From assembly GCF_030408775.1 (NCBI RefSeq), contig NZ_CP047210.1, positions 1,302,001 through 1,366,000 on the forward strand: 64,000 bases of DNA, written 5' to 3'. The notes beneath the pieces are model-generated. The model was not told where the DNA came from. It saw only the letters and a list, made by a program, of their open reading frames with translations, and did not search any database. Below are positions 46,251 to 56,102 of this stretch, piece after piece. This DNA comes from Corynebacterium fournieri (GTDB taxonomy: Bacteria > Actinomycetota > Actinomycetes > Mycobacteriales > Mycobacteriaceae). The position numbers and the translations under genes are program-made. Each line of letters opens with the position of its first letter. Within the stretch, counting starts at the first letter, position 1.

Positions 46251-47738
46251 GTGGTAGCCAGCGAAGCTTCAAGCAATAACACCGACGACGTGACTGCAGT
46301 CTCGTCCGACGGTGACGCAGGCAGCGCTGCTAAATCCAGCGCGAAGAAGACAGTCAAGAAGGCTGCGAAAAAGACCGCGAAGAAGACCGCCAAAAAGACG
46401 GCGAAGAAGACGGCGAAGAAGACGGCAAGAAAGACCGCCAAGAAGTCCGCGAAGAAAGCCACCCGCAAGACCACGGCAAAGAAGGCCGCGGCGAAGAAGG
46501 CGACGAAGGCCGCCAAGGCGGGCGCAGCAGATGCGGACGAGATTGAGGACGATCTTCTCAACCCCGGCGGCGACGCAGACGATGTGGCCGACCAGGACGC
46601 AGACCGCGACGACGCGGACTACGATCCGGAGCTCGGCGACGACGATGACGCGTTCGACGAAGACATCGACGACACCCTCGAAAGCGAAGGCGAAGACGAG
46701 GACGAAGAGGAAGAAGAAGAGGAAGACGACGGTTCCTCTGTTTGGGACATCGAGGAATCTGCGGCACTGCGCCAAGCCCGCAAGGACGCGCAGCTGACCG
46801 CTTCCGCAGACTCCGTTCGTGCCTACCTGAAGCAGATCGGCAAGGTTGCGCTCCTCGACGCTGAGCAAGAGGTCTCCCTGGCCAAGCGCATCGAGGCTGG
46901 CCTGTACGCGCAGTACCGGCTGGACGAGATGGCGCGTGCAGCGGCGGAGGGCGACAAGGACGCCAAACTCACCCCAGCTGTCAAGCGTGATCTGCGCTCG
47001 GTGGCCCGCGACGGCCGAAAGGCGAAGAACCACCTGTTGGAGGCGAACCTTCGTCTCGTGGTCTCCCTTGCCAAGCGCTACACCGGCCGCGGCATGGCCT
47101 TCCTCGACTTGATTCAGGAAGGCAACCTCGGCCTGATCCGCGCTGTGGAGAAGTTCGACTACTCCAAGGGCTACAAGTTTTCCACATACGCCACTTGGTG
47201 GATCCGCCAGGCTATTACCCGCGCAATGGCGGACCAGGCCCGCACTATCCGTATTCCGGTGCACATGGTCGAAGTCATCAACAAGCTCGGCCGAATCCAG
47301 CGCGAGCTGCTGCAGGACCTCGGCCGCGAGCCCACGCCGCTGGAGCTGGCGAAGGAAATGGACATCACCGAGGAGAAGGTGATGGAGATCCAGCAGTACG
47401 CCCGCGAGCCGATCTCTTTGGATCAGACCATCGGCGACGAGGGCGACAGCCAGCTGGGCGACTTCATCGAGGACTCCGAAGCTGTTGTCGCTGTGGACGC
47501 GGTTTCCTTCACTCTCCTGCAGGACCAGCTGCAGGACGTGCTGCACACGCTGTCTGAGCGCGAGGCGGGCGTTGTGCGCTTGCGCTTCGGCCTGACCGAC
47601 GGCATGCCGCGCACCCTCGACGAGATCGGCCAGGTTTACGGCGTGACACGTGAGCGCATCCGCCAGATCGAATCCAAGACGATGTCGAAGCTGCGTCACC
47701 CGTCGCGCTCCCAGGTGCTGCGAGACTACTTGGACTAG
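46251..47738 (+). CDS. sigA: Primary sigma factor SigA (sigma-70 group 1)
   Basis: Housekeeping sigma factor. The 495-residue protein has a Lys/Ala-rich N-terminus (repeats of KKTAKK, residues ~30-90), a highly acidic stretch to about 165, region 1.2 ([11 protein letters not shown]), region 2 with the -10 recognition segment [14 protein letters not shown], region 3, and region 4.2 ([20 protein letters not shown]). The GTG start has AAGG 6-7 nt upstream. The basic/acidic N-terminal extension is unusually repetitive at the DNA level. Confidence 0.96.
   Translation: MVASEASSNNTDDVTAVSSDGDAGSAAKSSAKKTVKKAAKKTAKKTAKKTAKKTAKKTARKTAKKSAKKATRKTTAKKAAAKKATKAAKAGAADADEIEDDLLNPGGDADDVADQDADRDDADYDPELGDDDDAFDEDIDDTLESEGEDEDEEEEEEEDDGSSVWDIEESAALRQARKDAQLTASADSVRAYLKQIGKVALLDAEQEVSLAKRIEAGLYAQYRLDEMARAAAEGDKDAKLTPAVKRDLRSVARDGRKAKNHLLEANLRLVVSLAKRYTGRGMAFLDLIQEGNLGLIRAVEKFDYSKGYKFSTYATWWIRQAITRAMADQARTIRIPVHMVEVINKLGRIQRELLQDLGREPTPLELAKEMDITEEKVMEIQQYAREPISLDQTIGDEGDSQLGDFIEDSEAVVAVDAVSFTLLQDQLQDVLHTLSEREAGVVRLRFGLTDGMPRTLDEIGQVYGVTRERIRQIESKTMSKLRHPSRSQVLRDYLD
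46341..46520 (+). repeat. Degenerate AAGAAG-ACC-GCS repeat inside sigA
   Basis: About fifteen near-copies of a 12-bp unit of the type GCGAAGAAGACC encode the AKKT series. Codon choice varies between copies (AAG/AAA, GCG/GCC), so it is an old and selected repeat rather than a fresh expansion. Confidence 0.85.
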
Positions 47739-47785
47739 TTTTTCACCCCGGCCACCTGCGGCTGGCGGGCTTGCGCCCAGCGCAC

Positions 47786-47822
47786 AAAGACGCCCTGACC
47801 TTTCAAAGGTCAGGGCGTCTTT
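47786..47822. terminator. Strong bidirectional terminator after sigA
   Basis: Perfect 18-bp arms AAAGACGCCCTGACCTTT / AAAGGTCAGGGCGTCTTT surround a single central base, between convergent sigA and the DUF4190 gene. Confidence 0.88.
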
Positions 47823-47850
47823 GCGCTTTGCAGCAGAGGCTACCTCACCC

Positions 47851-48504
47851 CTACTGGTTAAAGCTCTCGTTTACTTCGTCTTCAATGCAGGACTGGTAGG
47901 CCTCGGTATCGTCCTGGAGGTGTTCGCACGCCTCGAACACGCCGTCGTCGATCATCTGCTTTGCCACGGAGACTCCGAAGATGAGCATCAGTACCGACAG
48001 AATCGTAGCGATCGCGCCCATGACCAGGCCGGCGATGGCCATGCCCTTGCGGGCACCGGGGCCGGCGATGTTGTTGGCTTTGCGCACGCCCACGATGCCG
48101 AGGATCAGTGCGATGACACCAAGAATCAGTCCGGGGAAGACGAGAAGCAGGCCCAGCAGGGACAAGATGCCCAGCACCAGCGCCGCAATCGCCATCCCGT
48201 TGCTCCCCTGCTGGGCAGGGGCCGGTTCATAGCCGTACGAGGTCGGCGCTGCGTTGTAATTGCCGCCGGCCATGCCATAGCCCGCATGGCCGGCTTCACC
48301 GCGGGTGTAATCCGGCTGCAGCTGATCGTGGCCGTCGTAGTTGCCGTAGCTGGACACCCCCTCCGGGTGGGCACTGTAGTTGCCGTCCGCCGGCTGAGCG
48401 CCGTACTGCTGCTGCTCGCCGTAGGGGTTTTGCCCATAGGGGTTCTGCCTCTTCGGGTCGTTCGGGTCGTTCGGGTTCTGGCCGGGGTTATAGGGAGTGC
48501 TCAT
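47851..48504 (-). CDS. DUF4190-domain membrane protein
   Basis: A 217-residue protein. The first ~95 residues are Pro/Gly/Asn/Gln/Tyr-rich with NPYGQNPYG repeats, a disordered cytoplasmic tail. Two closely spaced membrane helices follow (IAALVLGILSLLGLLLVF; IAGLVMGAIATILSVLMLIF) in DUF4190 style, with an acidic C-terminal end containing two Cys. An AAGGAA ribosome binding site precedes the ATG. Function unknown. Confidence 0.85.
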   Translation of the reverse strand: MSTPYNPGQNPNDPNDPKRQNPYGQNPYGEQQQYGAQPADGNYSAHPEGVSSYGNYDGHDQLQPDYTRGEAGHAGYGMAGGNYNAAPTSYGYEPAPAQQGSNGMAIAALVLGILSLLGLLLVFPGLILGVIALILGIVGVRKANNIAGPGARKGMAIAGLVMGAIATILSVLMLIFGVSVAKQMIDDGVFEACEHLQDDTEAYQSCIEDEVNESFNQ

Positions 48505-48552
48505 TACATTTCCTTTCGTGTATACGTGTGTCACGCCACCCTACCGGGCGAG

Positions 48553-50313
48553 CTACCAGTCGCGCAGGAACGCAATGCGCTGCCGCAGCTGCTCTGCGTT
48601 GCACAGGGCTGTCGGCGGGCCACCGCACGCTTTGCGCACCTCAGTGTGGATCGCGCCGTGGGGGCGGCCTGTCTTCCCGGCCGCGATGGCGACGCGCGTG
48701 TTGAGTTCCTTGCGCAGGGCGGGGATCTCGTCCGCGGCCGTGCTCGCCTCACTATGGGCGGTTTCGGCAGGCGCCGTCTTTTTCACTGGCTCGCCCAGCA
48801 CCTCGGCACGTTCGCGGGCCTTGCGCTCCTCCGCGCGCCGTGCCCGCTCTTCCGCATCGCGCGCGTCAAGTTGCTCGCTTTGGCGCTTTGCCAGCAGGGT
48901 GCGGACTTGATCAGCGTCCAAAAGGCCGGGCAGGCCCAGGAAATCCTGTTCCTCCGCAGAACCGGCCTGGGTGGGCGTGCCGTAGGTTGAGCCGTCGAAA
49001 ATCAGCGAATCCAGCTCGGCGGAAGCGCCGATCGACTCGTACGTCGGCAGGTCGTCCGGTTCGCTTTGCGTGCGGTTGGCTTGTTCGAGCAGTTCGTCGG
49101 ACCACCCTGATTCCCGGTGAGGCTTGCCCAGCACGTGGTCGCGCGAGACCTCCATCTCCTCGGCCAGGCCCAGTAGCACTGGCACGGACGGCAAAAACAC
49201 GGACGCGGATTCGCCCGGCATGCGGGAGCGGACAAAACGACCGATTGCCTGCGCGAAAAACAGCGGCGTGGACGCAGAAGTGGCGTAGACGCCCACGGAT
49301 AGCCGCGGCACGTCCACGCCCTCAGAGACCATGCGCACCGCCACCATCCATTCGTCGCGGGACGCGGAAAATTCGTCGATGCGATCCGACGCTCCCGGCT
49401 CGTCCGACAGCACCACCGTCACCGGCGTGTTGGAAAGCGTGCCCAGAATCTTCGCGTAAGCACGCGCGGTGGTCTTGTTGGTGGCAATGACAAGACCGCC
49501 TGCGTCCGGCATGTTGGCGCGAATCTTCATCAGCCTGGTGTGCGCCGCAGTGAGCACGGCAGCGATCCAGTCGCCTTTCGGGTCCAGCGCAGTGCGCCAC
49601 GCGCGCGCTGTCTGCTCGGCGTTGAGCGCCTCGCCCAGCCGCGCGGAGTACTCCTCGCCCGCGGAGTCTTTCCACTGGGCTTCGCCGGAATACGCCAAAA
49701 AGACCACCGGGCGCACGACGCCGTCTGCGAGCGCGTGGGAGTAGCCGTAGGTGTAGTCCGCCTCGGAGACGAGATGGCCTTCGCCGTCTTCGACGTAGCG
49801 CACGAAGGGGATCTGCGAGTCGTCCGAGCGAAACGGCGTGCCGGTCAGCGCGAGACGGTGCTCCACGTCGTTGTACGCCTCGTACACGCCGTCGCCCCAC
49901 CTCTTGGAGTCGCCGGCGTGGTGGATCTCGTCCAAAATGACCAAGGTGCGCCGCGCCGAGGCCACGGCGTGGTGCTTGAACGGGTGCATGCCGACCTGCG
50001 CATAGGTAACCACAATGCCGTCGTAGGAGGCGTTCACGGCGGAAGAGTTGGTGAAGTTCGGGTCCAAGGACAGCCCGAATCGCTTCGCTGCGTCCGACCA
50101 CTGGTGCTTGAGGTGCTCGGTAGGCACCACGACAATGATGCGCTGGACTGTCCTATCCTCCACCAAGCGCGACGCGAGCGTCAGCGCAAAGGTGGTCTTT
50201 CCCGCACCGGGGGTCGCCACCGCCATGAAGTCGCGGGGCTTGTCGCGGAGAAACGAATCAAGGGCCTCCTGCTGCCATTTACGCAGCTGGGGCCCAGAAG
50301 ACGCGGCGGTCAC
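48553..50313 (-). CDS. DEAD/DEAH-box superfamily II helicase
   Basis: A 586-residue SF2 ATPase with Walker A TPGAGKTT near residue 35, DEAH-type box DEIHH, motif III-like ALTGTPFRSD, and motif VI AIGRFVRSR. A Glu/Arg-rich coiled region near residues 480-530 precedes a small C-terminal domain. The DNA or RNA target is unknown; the layout recalls RadD/XPB-like enzymes. The GTG overlaps the DUF3039 stop as GTGA, so the two are co-translated. Confidence 0.9.
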   Translation of the reverse strand: MTAASSGPQLRKWQQEALDSFLRDKPRDFMAVATPGAGKTTFALTLASRLVEDRTVQRIIVVVPTEHLKHQWSDAAKRFGLSLDPNFTNSSAVNASYDGIVVTYAQVGMHPFKHHAVASARRTLVILDEIHHAGDSKRWGDGVYEAYNDVEHRLALTGTPFRSDDSQIPFVRYVEDGEGHLVSEADYTYGYSHALADGVVRPVVFLAYSGEAQWKDSAGEEYSARLGEALNAEQTARAWRTALDPKGDWIAAVLTAAHTRLMKIRANMPDAGGLVIATNKTTARAYAKILGTLSNTPVTVVLSDEPGASDRIDEFSASRDEWMVAVRMVSEGVDVPRLSVGVYATSASTPLFFAQAIGRFVRSRMPGESASVFLPSVPVLLGLAEEMEVSRDHVLGKPHRESGWSDELLEQANRTQSEPDDLPTYESIGASAELDSLIFDGSTYGTPTQAGSAEEQDFLGLPGLLDADQVRTLLAKRQSEQLDARDAEERARRAEERKARERAEVLGEPVKKTAPAETAHSEASTAADEIPALRKELNTRVAIAAGKTGRPHGAIHTEVRKACGGPPTALCNAEQLRQRIAFLRDW

Positions 50314-50567
50314 CTGCGGCGCAGCCCCTTATAGATCCGCTCGCAGTCAGGGCACACCGGGGAGCCCGGTTTAGCCTGCTTCTTCACGGGGAAGGTCTCG
50401 CCGCACAGGGCCACAACCATTTTTCCGGAGATCGCCGAATCGACGATCTGGTCCTTTTTTACGTAGTGGAAGAACTTCGGGGTGCCGTCGTCCGTGGTCG
50501 ACGAGGTGTCTTCCCTGAGATCGGGGCGCTCGAGCGTCTTCGTCGTCGTATTCACGGCAACCATCAT
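50310..50567 (-). CDS. DUF3039 small zinc-ribbon-like protein
   Basis: An 85-residue protein with FFHYVKKDQIVDSAISG and MVVALCGETFPVKK, then CPDCERIYKG. The Cys arrangement suggests a zinc-binding fold. DUF3039 proteins are actinobacterial and uncharacterised. It is coupled to the helicase gene downstream, suggesting a joint function. Two adjacent ATG codons allow 85 or 84 residues. Confidence 0.88.
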   Translation of the reverse strand: MMVAVNTTTKTLERPDLREDTSSTTDDGTPKFFHYVKKDQIVDSAISGKMVVALCGETFPVKKQAKPGSPVCPDCERIYKGLRRR

Positions 50568-50583
50568 GCCCCAATTTGGGCGA

Positions 50584-50608
50584 GAGGTTAAGCCGGAAGG
50601 CTAACCTC
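50584..50608. promoter_or_regulatory. Inverted repeat carrying outward-facing TAACCT hexamers
   Basis: GAGGTTAAGCC and GGCTAACCTC flank GGAA and pair except for one extra A. Each arm contains TAACCT on its outward strand: 8 nt before the DUF3099 ATG on the plus strand and 18 nt before the DUF3039 ATG on the minus strand. It may be a divergent promoter, an operator, or both. Confidence 0.5.
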
Positions 50609-50615
50609 GACGTTC

Positions 50616-51107
50616 ATGAGCGCCAACGAGCACACCCCCTCCGACCCGGAATCTGAGCCCGAAACGGTGGATGCGGATTATTCCCCGTCTTCCGGTTCGA
50701 CTCGGGTGTCTGGTGTGTCTCGGCGCATGTTCCGGCGCCGCCGCTCCCGTGAGCTGATCACGGACGCGTCGTATACGCACGAGCAAAATATTCAGTCGCG
50801 GGAGCGGCAGTACGCGTTGCTGCAGGGCCTGCGGCTGCCGTTCATCGTCGCTGCCATGGCAGCGGCGTGGGCGCACTGGTGGGTGCTCGCTGGTGTGTTG
50901 TTTGTCGTGTCTGTGCCGCTGCCGTGGATTGCGGTGGTGCGCGGCAACGCGCAGGGCGAAGTCCGCGATACCCGCCAGAAAAACGTGTACAAGCCCGCCG
51001 CCGCGCGCCAACAGCAACGCATGTTGGCGCAGCAGCAGCGGGCAGCGCTGGATTCTCCCCGCGCGGAGGGCAGCAACTCCCCCGCTATCATCGACCACAA
51101 CGATTAG
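50616..51107 (+). CDS. DUF3099-family membrane protein
   Basis: A 163-residue protein. The Asp/Glu/Ser-rich start is followed by RRMFRRRRSRELITDASYTHEQN, then two membrane helices (~residues 68-105) and a basic, Gln/Arg-rich tail. Function unknown. Divergent from DUF3039 across a 48-nt gap, a pairing also seen in C. glutamicum. Confidence 0.87.
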   Translation: MSANEHTPSDPESEPETVDADYSPSSGSTRVSGVSRRMFRRRRSRELITDASYTHEQNIQSRERQYALLQGLRLPFIVAAMAAAWAHWWVLAGVLFVVSVPLPWIAVVRGNAQGEVRDTRQKNVYKPAAARQQQRMLAQQQRAALDSPRAEGSNSPAIIDHND

Positions 51108-51153
51108 GCACGACGATGAGTGCCGAAGATCGATCGGAATGTAGGAGTTTCGC

Positions 51154-52713
51154 GTGACTGAGCTCGGCCCCCTTTCACCCAACTTTCCTGCGATAGCTAA
51201 AGCTTTAACTGAGGAGCTTGTAGCGGCCGGTTTCACCGCCGAGGGAATCGCAGCTCACCTCGGTCCGGAGGCGACAGAGGCGCTTTATCGCCACGAACCC
51301 GGTGTTGTGCTCGCCGCCTGCGCCGACGGTTCGCGGCTGTCGGCTCTGATCAAGTTTTTCGTGCTGCGCCGCCCGGCCACCGCGGAAGCGATCGGCGATA
51401 TGTTAACGCCGAAGCTCGCACTTTCGCTTATCGACGACCACCTGGTTGCACCAGTACCGGATTCGTCGACCTACAAAGTTGCCGTTGAAGTTCGGCCGCA
51501 CGTGGTGGCGGGCACACCACGAATGGTGTTTTCGGACTTGGACGCTTCAATGACGGACCACGTACCGGGGCGCGAGCACGTCCTAGGGGTGGGCTCGGCT
51601 TCGCTGTCTCTGCTGTCCGCCACGCCGTGCACGCCGGTAGATTCCGTGCTGGATCTGGGCACCGGTTCCGGGATCCAGGCGCTCGCGCAGTCCAGCGCGG
51701 CCAACCGAGTGGTCGCCACGGATATCCACGGGCGCGCACTGGAGTTCGCCGAAGCCACCATGCGCGCAAATGGTGTGGACAATGTGGACTTGCGCCAAGG
51801 CGAGTGGTTTGAGCCTGTCAGTGGCGAGCGTTTCGATCGGCTGGTGGCCAACCCGCCGTTCGTCGTGGGTCTGCCGGAAGTCGGCCACGTCTACCGCGAT
51901 TCCGGCTTGGACCTCGACGGAGCAACCGAGCTGGTGCTCAGCCGCGCGCCGGAGCATCTTGCCGCGGGCGGGCGCGCGTTCATTCTCGGCTCGTGGGTGC
52001 ACGTGCTCGACCAGAACTGGCAGGCGCGTGTGGCGTCCTGGCTGCCGTCCCACGGCATCAACGCGTGGGTGCTGCAGCGCGACGTCGTCGACCCCGGCAT
52101 GTACGTCTCAACGTGGTTGCGCGATGAATCCGTCGACCCCCGCTCAGATGAGGGCGTCTCCCGCACCTTGCAATGGCTCGACCACTTCGAAGAGCACGAC
52201 GTGCACGCCGTCGGCTTCGGCTGGATCCTGTTGGAGGACATCGGCGACGAGCCCAGCGAAATTACCTGCGAGGAATTGGCCCAGCCCTTCACAGACCCGT
52301 TGGGGCCCGAGGCGGAGGAGTATTTCATCCGCACCGCCTGGCTGCGCGGCAAGGACCGCGACGACGTGCTCGACACCTCCTACCTGGTCCGCCCGACGGT
52401 GGCGCTGGAAGACATCAAGCTCGCGGACACGGACCTAGGCATGGGCTTCGCCGATGAGACCCGGCGTATCACCAGAACCGACGGGCCGCGTTTCTCCCAC
52501 ACCATCGACGCGGGCATCCTCTCCCTGTTGTCTGGCCTGCACCCGAACGGGCTGCCGCTGCGCGACGTGGTGGGCCTCTACGCCGCCTCGCACGGTTTTG
52601 GGCAACCGGAGGACGTCGCAAAGCTTGAGGCGGACGCAGCAGCGGCGATCGTGGACCTTGTCAGGCACGGGCTCGTGCTTCCTGCGGAAATTGCGCAACT
52701 GACCCACCTCTAG
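51154..52713 (+). CDS. Class I SAM-dependent N-methyltransferase (PrmC/TrmN6-like)
   Basis: A 519-residue cytosolic methyltransferase. A ~150-residue N-terminal domain (an actinobacterial extension) leads to the Rossmann fold with SAM motif [13 protein letters not shown] (~residue 165) and the NPPF motif of N6-adenine or glutamine methyltransferases (VANPPFVVG ~234). A long C-terminal domain follows. The substrate is not known. GTG start with AGGAG 6 nt upstream. Confidence 0.88.
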   Translation: MTELGPLSPNFPAIAKALTEELVAAGFTAEGIAAHLGPEATEALYRHEPGVVLAACADGSRLSALIKFFVLRRPATAEAIGDMLTPKLALSLIDDHLVAPVPDSSTYKVAVEVRPHVVAGTPRMVFSDLDASMTDHVPGREHVLGVGSASLSLLSATPCTPVDSVLDLGTGSGIQALAQSSAANRVVATDIHGRALEFAEATMRANGVDNVDLRQGEWFEPVSGERFDRLVANPPFVVGLPEVGHVYRDSGLDLDGATELVLSRAPEHLAAGGRAFILGSWVHVLDQNWQARVASWLPSHGINAWVLQRDVVDPGMYVSTWLRDESVDPRSDEGVSRTLQWLDHFEEHDVHAVGFGWILLEDIGDEPSEITCEELAQPFTDPLGPEAEEYFIRTAWLRGKDRDDVLDTSYLVRPTVALEDIKLADTDLGMGFADETRRITRTDGPRFSHTIDAGILSLLSGLHPNGLPLRDVVGLYAASHGFGQPEDVAKLEADAAAAIVDLVRHGLVLPAEIAQLTHL

Positions 52714-52730
52714 AAACGAAAGGCAGGATT

Positions 52731-53165
52731 GTGAAGGCGGTACTCACACGCGTAACCCAGGCGTCTGTGACGGTTGACGGGGAGGTAGTCGGAGCGATTG
52801 ACTGCCCCGCCACCGGCGGGATTCTCGCTTTGGTCGGGGCAGGGCGCGAGGACGCCCCTGACGCGTGGGAAAAGGTCGCGCGCAAAATTGCGGAGCTGCG
52901 CATCTTGGACGGCGAGCGCTCTGTGGAAGATGCTGGCGCGCCGGTGCTGCTGGTCAGTCAGTTCACGCTGATGGGCCGCACCGCCAAGGGTCGACGCCCA
53001 TCTTGGAGCGATGCGGCACCCGGCGACGAGGCCGCCCCCGTCATCGAATCCATCGCCGCAGAGCTGCGTGCGCGCGGCATCCACGTCGAAGAGGGACGCT
53101 TCGGCGCCCACATGCAGGTGGCAAGCGTCAACGACGGGCCATTCACCGTCATCGTAGAAGCGTGA
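52731..53165 (+). CDS. dtd: D-aminoacyl-tRNA deacylase
   Basis: Removes D-amino acids (and glycine from tRNA-Ala) from mischarged tRNAs. The 144-residue DTD fold has the two family motifs: SQFTLMG and NDGPFT (NxGPxT). GTG start 17 nt after the methyltransferase stop, with AGGCAGGA upstream. It probably shares the methyltransferase transcript. Confidence 0.96.
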   Translation: MKAVLTRVTQASVTVDGEVVGAIDCPATGGILALVGAGREDAPDAWEKVARKIAELRILDGERSVEDAGAPVLLVSQFTLMGRTAKGRRPSWSDAAPGDEAAPVIESIAAELRARGIHVEEGRFGAHMQVASVNDGPFTVIVEA

Positions 53166-53187
53166 TCTGAATAATAATCCGGCGGGC

Positions 53188-53216
53188 GGGAACACTGCGC
53201 TACAGCCAAGCGTTGC
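53188..53216 (+). promoter_or_regulatory. Probable sigma-H-type promoter of sigB
   Basis: GGGAAC, a 17-nt spacer and CGTTGC match the corynebacterial ECF sigma-H pattern GGAA-N-GTT. The spacing is right and it lies 50 nt upstream of sigB. SigH-dependent transcription of sigB is known in C. glutamicum. Confidence 0.6.
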
Positions 53217-53265
53217 CTCTCTAGACTGCCCAGCTGTTCCACTTAGTCCGAGGAGGCATTGCTAC

Positions 53266-54267
53266 ATGAGCCAGCCGGATCACGCTGCACAGGGAACCCA
53301 GAATTCCGAGGAAACCGTCGACCGCGGAAGCCGTCGAAATCAGACGAACGACAACCCTTCTGCGGACCTTGTCCGCGTTTATCTCAACGGCATCGGCAAA
53401 ACTGCCCTCCTCGACGCGGAGGAAGAAGTCGAGCTCGCGCAACAAATTGAGGTCGGCCTCTACGCCCAGCACCTCCTGGACGACCCGGAAGTCAAGCTCA
53501 CCCGCGCCAAGAAACGCGATTTGAAGATCCTGGCCAAGCAGGGCCGAAAGGCTCGCGCCCACCTGCTCGAGGCCAACCTGCGCCTCGTCGTCTCCCTGGC
53601 AAAGCGCTACACCGGCCGCGGGATGCCGCTGCTCGACCTGATTCAGGAAGGCAACCTTGGTCTGATCCGCGCGATGGAAAAGTTCGATTACTCCAAGGGC
53701 TTTAAGTTCTCCACCTACGCAACATGGTGGATCCGCCAGGCCATTACGCGCGGCATGGCCGACCAATCACGCACCATCCGCCTGCCAGTGCATCTGGTGG
53801 AGCAGGTGAACAAGCTCTCGCGTATCCGCCGTGAGATGTACCAGTCCCTCGGCCGCGAACCGACGAACGAGGAACTGGCGGAAGAGTCCGGCATCGAAGA
53901 ATCCAAGATTGAGATGCTGCTGCGCCAATCTCGCGACCCGGTGAGCTTGGACATGCCGGTCGGCGCGGACGAGGAAGCGCCCTTGGGCGACTTCATCGAG
54001 GACGCTGAGGCGACTGACGCAGAGGACGCGGTGGTGACCACGCTGCGTCACGACGACATTGAAGACATCATCAGCGGCCTGGAGCAGCGTGAGCAAGACG
54101 TAATCCGGATGCGCTACGGCCTGACCGACGGTGTTCCGCGCACCCTCGACCAGATTGGCCGGCAGTTCGGCCTTTCGCGCGAGCGCGTACGCCAGATAGA
54201 GCGAGAGGTGATGGCGAAGCTGCGCGCAGGTGAGCGCGCTGATCGCCTGCGCGATTACGCCCTCTAG
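53266..54267 (+). CDS. sigB: Sigma factor SigB (group 2)
   Basis: Non-essential primary-like sigma factor used in stationary phase and stress. 333 residues, close to SigA from region 1.2 ([19 protein letters not shown]) on but without the Lys/acidic extension. Region 2.4 ([15 protein letters not shown]) and region 4.2 ([20 protein letters not shown]) are complete. An AGGAGG ribosome binding site lies upstream of the ATG. Adjacent to dtxR, as in all studied corynebacteria. Confidence 0.96.
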   Translation: MSQPDHAAQGTQNSEETVDRGSRRNQTNDNPSADLVRVYLNGIGKTALLDAEEEVELAQQIEVGLYAQHLLDDPEVKLTRAKKRDLKILAKQGRKARAHLLEANLRLVVSLAKRYTGRGMPLLDLIQEGNLGLIRAMEKFDYSKGFKFSTYATWWIRQAITRGMADQSRTIRLPVHLVEQVNKLSRIRREMYQSLGREPTNEELAEESGIEESKIEMLLRQSRDPVSLDMPVGADEEAPLGDFIEDAEATDAEDAVVTTLRHDDIEDIISGLEQREQDVIRMRYGLTDGVPRTLDQIGRQFGLSRERVRQIEREVMAKLRAGERADRLRDYAL

Positions 54268-54340
54268 CCCGATTCCGGGCCACTTTTGCCCTAGCCCGGC
54301 ACCGCACGCAGCTTCATCAGTGCTGTCGCAGGTGCTGGGC

Positions 54341-54346
54341 TAGAGT
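54341..54346 (+). promoter_or_regulatory. Candidate extended -10 of dtxR
   Basis: TGGGCTAGAGT holds TAGAGT with an upstream TG, about 60 nt before the dtxR GTG. No clear -35 is seen. Confidence 0.35.
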
Positions 54347-54406
54347 ATTTCCACAATGGTTTTCTAAAACCTCCAGCCAGCACCGCGATTGGAAGGGAGC
54401 ATCATA

Positions 54407-55084
54407 GTGCGTGACCTCGTCGACACCACAGAGATGTATCTGCGCACCGTCTACGAACTGGAAGAGGAAGGCATCACGCCGCTGCGCGCACGTATCGCGG
54501 AACGCCTCGAGCAATCCGGTCCCACTGTCTCCCAAACCGTAGCCCGAATGGAGCGCGACGGGTTGATGGTGGTTGAGCACGACCGATCGCTGTCGCTTAC
54601 TGAAGAAGGCCGAAAGCGCGCCACCGCAGTGATGCGCAAACATCGTCTCGCCGAAAGGCTACTTACCGACGTCTTACAGTTGGACCTTTCCCAGGTCCAC
54701 GACGAAGCGTGCCGCTGGGAGCACGTGATGAGCGAGGAGGTGGAGCGCCGGGTTGTCGCTGTATTGGAAAGTCCGGCCCGCTCCCCCTTTGGCAACCCGA
54801 TCCCCGCACTCGACGAGCTGGGGGTTTCCTCCGATACGGCCGAGCACACAGGCACTCGCGTGACAGATCTGCGGCTGAAGGAGCCCGTGCGGGCGAAAGT
54901 GGTGCAGATCAGCGAGATTCTGCAGGACGGTGCGTTGCCGAAGTCTGCAGGCCAGCTCGTTGGTGAAACTGTGGCGCTCACGCCGTTAGAAGACGGCGCG
55001 GTGGAGGTCGCCACTGATAACGGCGATCGGTTCGAGCTCACCGCGGACATTGCGCATGCGCTCCGCGTCGAGCGCGAAGATTAG
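54407..55084 (+). CDS. dtxR: Iron-dependent transcriptional repressor DtxR
   Basis: Fe(II)-activated repressor of iron uptake and haem genes. The 225-residue protein has an N-terminal winged helix ([20 protein letters not shown]), a dimerisation and metal domain, and an SH3-like third domain. Numbered from the GTG, the ligands fall exactly as in C. diphtheriae DtxR: M10, C102, E105, H106 for the primary site and H79, E83, H98 for the ancillary site. AAGGGAG lies 7 nt before the GTG. Confidence 0.97.
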   Translation: MRDLVDTTEMYLRTVYELEEEGITPLRARIAERLEQSGPTVSQTVARMERDGLMVVEHDRSLSLTEEGRKRATAVMRKHRLAERLLTDVLQLDLSQVHDEACRWEHVMSEEVERRVVAVLESPARSPFGNPIPALDELGVSSDTAEHTGTRVTDLRLKEPVRAKVVQISEILQDGALPKSAGQLVGETVALTPLEDGAVEVATDNGDRFELTADIAHALRVERED

Positions 55085-55112
55085 ACAGCGCTGAGCAAGG
55101 AAGGACGCAGCA

Positions 55113-56102
55113 ATGAAACTCGTGGTCACCGGCGGTGCCGGCTACGTCGGAAGTGTTTGCGCGGCAGCCCTTTTGGAGGCCGGCCACGATGTCACCGTCG
55201 TAGATGACTTGAGTACCGGCAACGACTACGCAGTGCCGGAGGCAGCCACATTTGTCCGCGGCGAGATCCGCGATGTCATCGACGACGTCTTGTCTGACGG
55301 AAGTGGGATTCCCGTCGATGGCGTCCTCCACTTCGCCGCGAAGTCCCTCGTCGGCGAATCCATGGAGGACCCGGCGTCGTACTGGCACGGCAACCTCGAT
55401 GTTTCGCTCGCGCTGCTGGACGCGATGCGCCGTCACGACGTCAACTCCTTGGTCTTTTCCTCCACCGCGGCCACCTACGGCGAGCCGGAGACGGTGCCGA
55501 TCACGGAAGACGCACCTACCCGCCCCACTAACCCGTATGGCGCGACCAAGCTGGCCATCGACTACGCCATCACCTCGTACTGCAACGCCTACGGGCTGGG
55601 CGCGACCAGTTTGCGCTACTTCAATGTCGCGGGCGCTTACAACGGAATTGGTGAAAACCACATCACCGAAACACATCTGATCCCCATCGTCTTGCAGGTA
55701 GCCATGGGCTACCGCGACAAGATCATGATGTACGGCGACGATTGGCCCACCAAGGACGGCACCTGCGTGCGCGATTACATCCACATCCGGGACCTCGCTG
55801 ATGCGCACGTCCTCGCGTTGGAGGCCAACACCCCCGGCACACACCAGATTTACAACCTCGGCTCCGGCGACGGGTACTCGGTGCGCGAGGTTGTGGAGGT
55901 CTGCCGGGAGGTTACCGGTCACCCGATCCCCGCCGAGGTCGCTGAGCGCCGCGCCGGCGATCCGGCGGTGCTTATCGCGTCCTCCGAGAAGATCCGCAGC
56001 ACCCTCGGGTGGAACCCTTCACGCACTGAGCTGCGCACAATCGTGCAGGACGCCTGGGAGTTCACCCGCCAGCTCGGCGACCGGTCCCACTCCGCACGCT
56101 AG
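55113..56102 (+). CDS. galE: UDP-glucose 4-epimerase
   Basis: Interconverts UDP-glucose and UDP-galactose, supplying galactan for the cell wall. The 329-residue SDR enzyme has the NAD motif GGAGYVGS, the catalytic YxxxK in NPYGATKLA, and the FNVAGAY region typical of GalE. AAGGAAGGA precedes the ATG, 28 nt after dtxR. This sigB-dtxR-galE order is conserved in corynebacteria. Its stop codon overlaps that of the next, convergent gene. Confidence 0.95.
   Translation: MKLVVTGGAGYVGSVCAAALLEAGHDVTVVDDLSTGNDYAVPEAATFVRGEIRDVIDDVLSDGSGIPVDGVLHFAAKSLVGESMEDPASYWHGNLDVSLALLDAMRRHDVNSLVFSSTAATYGEPETVPITEDAPTRPTNPYGATKLAIDYAITSYCNAYGLGATSLRYFNVAGAYNGIGENHITETHLIPIVLQVAMGYRDKIMMYGDDWPTKDGTCVRDYIHIRDLADAHVLALEANTPGTHQIYNLGSGDGYSVREVVEVCREVTGHPIPAEVAERRAGDPAVLIASSEKIRSTLGWNPSRTELRTIVQDAWEFTRQLGDRSHSAR

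Noticed and set aside
50584-50608. DtxR operator (AGGTTAG...CTAACCT)
   Set aside because: The half-sites look right, but the spacing is too wide for the 19-bp DtxR consensus, so it is reported only as an inverted repeat with promoter-like arms.
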